A model generated the notes under the pieces. The model worked only from the letters and a program-made list of their open reading frames with translations, was not told the DNA's origin and ran no database searches. 64,000 nt of DNA from Bin5 sp965261695 (lineage in GTDB: Bacteria > Chloroflexota > Anaerolineae > Caldilineales > Caldilineaceae). Positions within the stretch are counted from its first letter, which is position 1. Every line of letters starts with the position of its first letter. This document shows, in pieces, positions 63,031-64,000 of this stretch. The translations under genes were made by a program, and so were the position numbers. The stretch lies in NCBI GenBank assembly GCA_965261695.1, contig OZ253474.1, positions 1,922,001 to 1,986,000 on the forward strand. Reading direction: 5' to 3'.

Positions 63031-63981
63031 TCACTTCTCCAGAGCCACAGGGATTCTGATTTGTAATGACAGATCGGTCTCAACAAGGGCGACTCTTTCG
63101 TTGTATCTGTTCAAGAGTCGCCCTATGTTTTGAGAAACCTTTTGTCCTGAAAACTCGGATAGTTCTTCTATATTCTGGGACACAAAGGATTCTATGGACT
63201 CTACCGACACCCGACCATTTGTTTCAAGTTGCGCGTTTTGTCGCGTTCCTGCCAAGATTGCGTCGGGAACAAGCAGAAATACCCTAAGCCCTTCATCTAA
63301 ATTGTGTAGGCACTTGTCATAATGACCTCTATTGGGTGCCACGGATACATGAAAGACGCAATCGTTGATCTGAAAATCCCCTTGTTCCTCCACTTGGTGG
63401 TCGGCGGCACTCGCCGCCGAATTTCTAATATCGTAGTTGGGAAAGCGAAGGGAAAGTTTCGCCCCAACCAGATATTCCGCGACATCGCCTACCTTTTGTC
63501 GCTGTTTTGCCGACTCCAGAATCTTGCCAACTATCTCGCGTGAAGTCATGCCCGAACTATAATCAAAGGAGATCTTCCCTGCATTGAGAATATCCCGCGC
63601 CTTTTCGGCCAGAAAGGCTTGCAAGTTCTCTATTTCACTCTTTCTGGTCTCCAACACAAGTTTGTCCATGCCAACTGCAGAAAGCGCCTGCATTAAAGGC
63701 TGAAGATTTTTCATCAAGCCGCGATTTGTCCGGCCAGCTTCCTTCAAGAAAGGTCTTTCCTCACCGAAACGCGCCAGTATTTTCTGAACGTTTGAGAAGG
63801 TAGCGTTTCTCAACTGATCGCTTCCCGAAGCCTTATGCGCCTCAATGTCTAAATCGAATTTGTCACGCAGATTTTCGAGAATAACCAGCCCGCCCGCGAT
63901 GTCTCCACGATGCCTCGATTTTGGCGGAACAGACTCCCACCATTTTTCTATCGCAATGACAAAAGGAGACTTGTCAGTCAT
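63031..63981 (-). CDS. DUF4928 family protein, probable restriction endonuclease
   Basis: The protein of about 316 residues matches in layout the DUF4928 proteins that accompany C5 methyltransferases: FVIAIEKWWESVPPKSRHRG, VGDVAEYLVGAKLSLRFPN, then GDFQINDCVFHVSVAPNRGH (beta strands with an acidic residue and a Gln/Lys-like pattern, reminiscent of a PD-(D/E)XK core). It ends directly at the methyltransferase start. I assign a restriction role from context; no activity is known to me for this family. ATG 63981 was chosen (TTG 63987 also possible). Confidence 0.75.
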   Translation of the reverse strand: MTDKSPFVIAIEKWWESVPPKSRHRGDIAGGLVILENLRDKFDLDIEAHKASGSDQLRNATFSNVQKILARFGEERPFLKEAGRTNRGLMKNLQPLMQALSAVGMDKLVLETRKSEIENLQAFLAEKARDILNAGKISFDYSSGMTSREIVGKILESAKQRQKVGDVAEYLVGAKLSLRFPNYDIRNSAASAADHQVEEQGDFQINDCVFHVSVAPNRGHYDKCLHNLDEGLRVFLLVPDAILAGTRQNAQLETNGRVSVESIESFVSQNIEELSEFSGQKVSQNIGRLLNRYNERVALVETDLSLQIRIPVALEK

Positions 63982-64000
63982 ATGCAAAGGTGGCGTCTCT

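Noticed and set aside
1..64000. tRNA, rRNA or tmRNA genes
   Set aside because: I scanned the intergenic regions for T-loop-like GGTTCGA-type and conserved rRNA sequences and found none; a tRNAscan/Infernal run would be decisive.

Overview
The window is about 60% GC and almost fully coding, with dense same-strand gene runs, frequent GTG and TTG starts and alanine/arginine-rich proteins. Tubulin_2-type proteins beside a VWA protein, a DUF1385 protein, ThyX instead of ThyA, TgpA-type transglutaminases, DmdA/DMGDH-type demethylation genes, and gene boundaries full of short degenerate repeats all suggest a member of the Chloroflexota (Caldilineales/Anaerolineae-like, perhaps marine or sponge-associated). 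This is inferred from gene content; no rRNA or tRNA gene was seen. Layout: 1-5234 holds a partial PQQ-type sugar dehydrogenase lipoprotein, a decayed IS982-type element, a B12-binding protein, a long non-coding tract with 10-bp tandem repeats, and a decayed IS1-type transposase. 5387-13651 holds an acyl-CoA dehydrogenase, a ComEA-like protein, an FAD oxidoreductase, the sulfate-activation pair cysD/cysNC, and a lipoprotein with two DsbA domains. 14204-23541 is a three-gene block: a membrane-anchored VWA protein, a tubulin-like GTPase (frameshifted here), and a larger tubulin-like paralogue that has lost the GTP-binding loop and gained membrane helices. This block is the best candidate for an under-described system. 

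23630-33496 holds a DUF1385 membrane protein flanked by a 63-bp direct repeat, and a branched-chain amino-acid-type ABC transporter operon. In that operon LivH has a frameshift, LivM an in-frame amber codon, and LivG a deletion through Walker A. ThyX with a large insertion and a UDP-sugar dehydrogenase follow. 33716-39466 holds an IS630-type HTH fragment, an orphan hypothetical, an unknown secreted/membrane protein and a TgpA-like transglutaminase. 39481-47943 holds housekeeping and envelope genes: MBL hydrolase, PH-domain protein, inositol-phosphatase family, methyltransferase, phosphomannomutase, TatD, polyprenyl synthase and glycosyltransferase 2. 47952-50197 is a translationally coupled AlbA_2-ATPase/ParA pair. 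50431-56709 holds hisS, a 2-hydroxyacid dehydrogenase, a DMGDH-like flavoprotein (two frameshifts) and a DmdA-like aminomethyltransferase, together suggesting demethylation of an osmolyte with transfer of C1 units to tetrahydrofolate. 57052-60949 holds a frameshifted Fn3/serine-protease gene followed by a truncated second copy of the DmdA-like gene. 61296-63987 is a restriction-modification island: DUF4928 protein, C5 cytosine methyltransferase and Vsr. 

Two themes cut across the window. First, many gene boundaries carry short degenerate inverted or direct repeats (motifs like AGTGGATAGTGG, AACTGAAAACT and CGCAATACGCAATACG), and several stop or start codons lie inside them. Second, an unusual number of otherwise well-conserved genes are broken by single indels or stop codons, which points either to genome erosion or to assembly and sequencing error.
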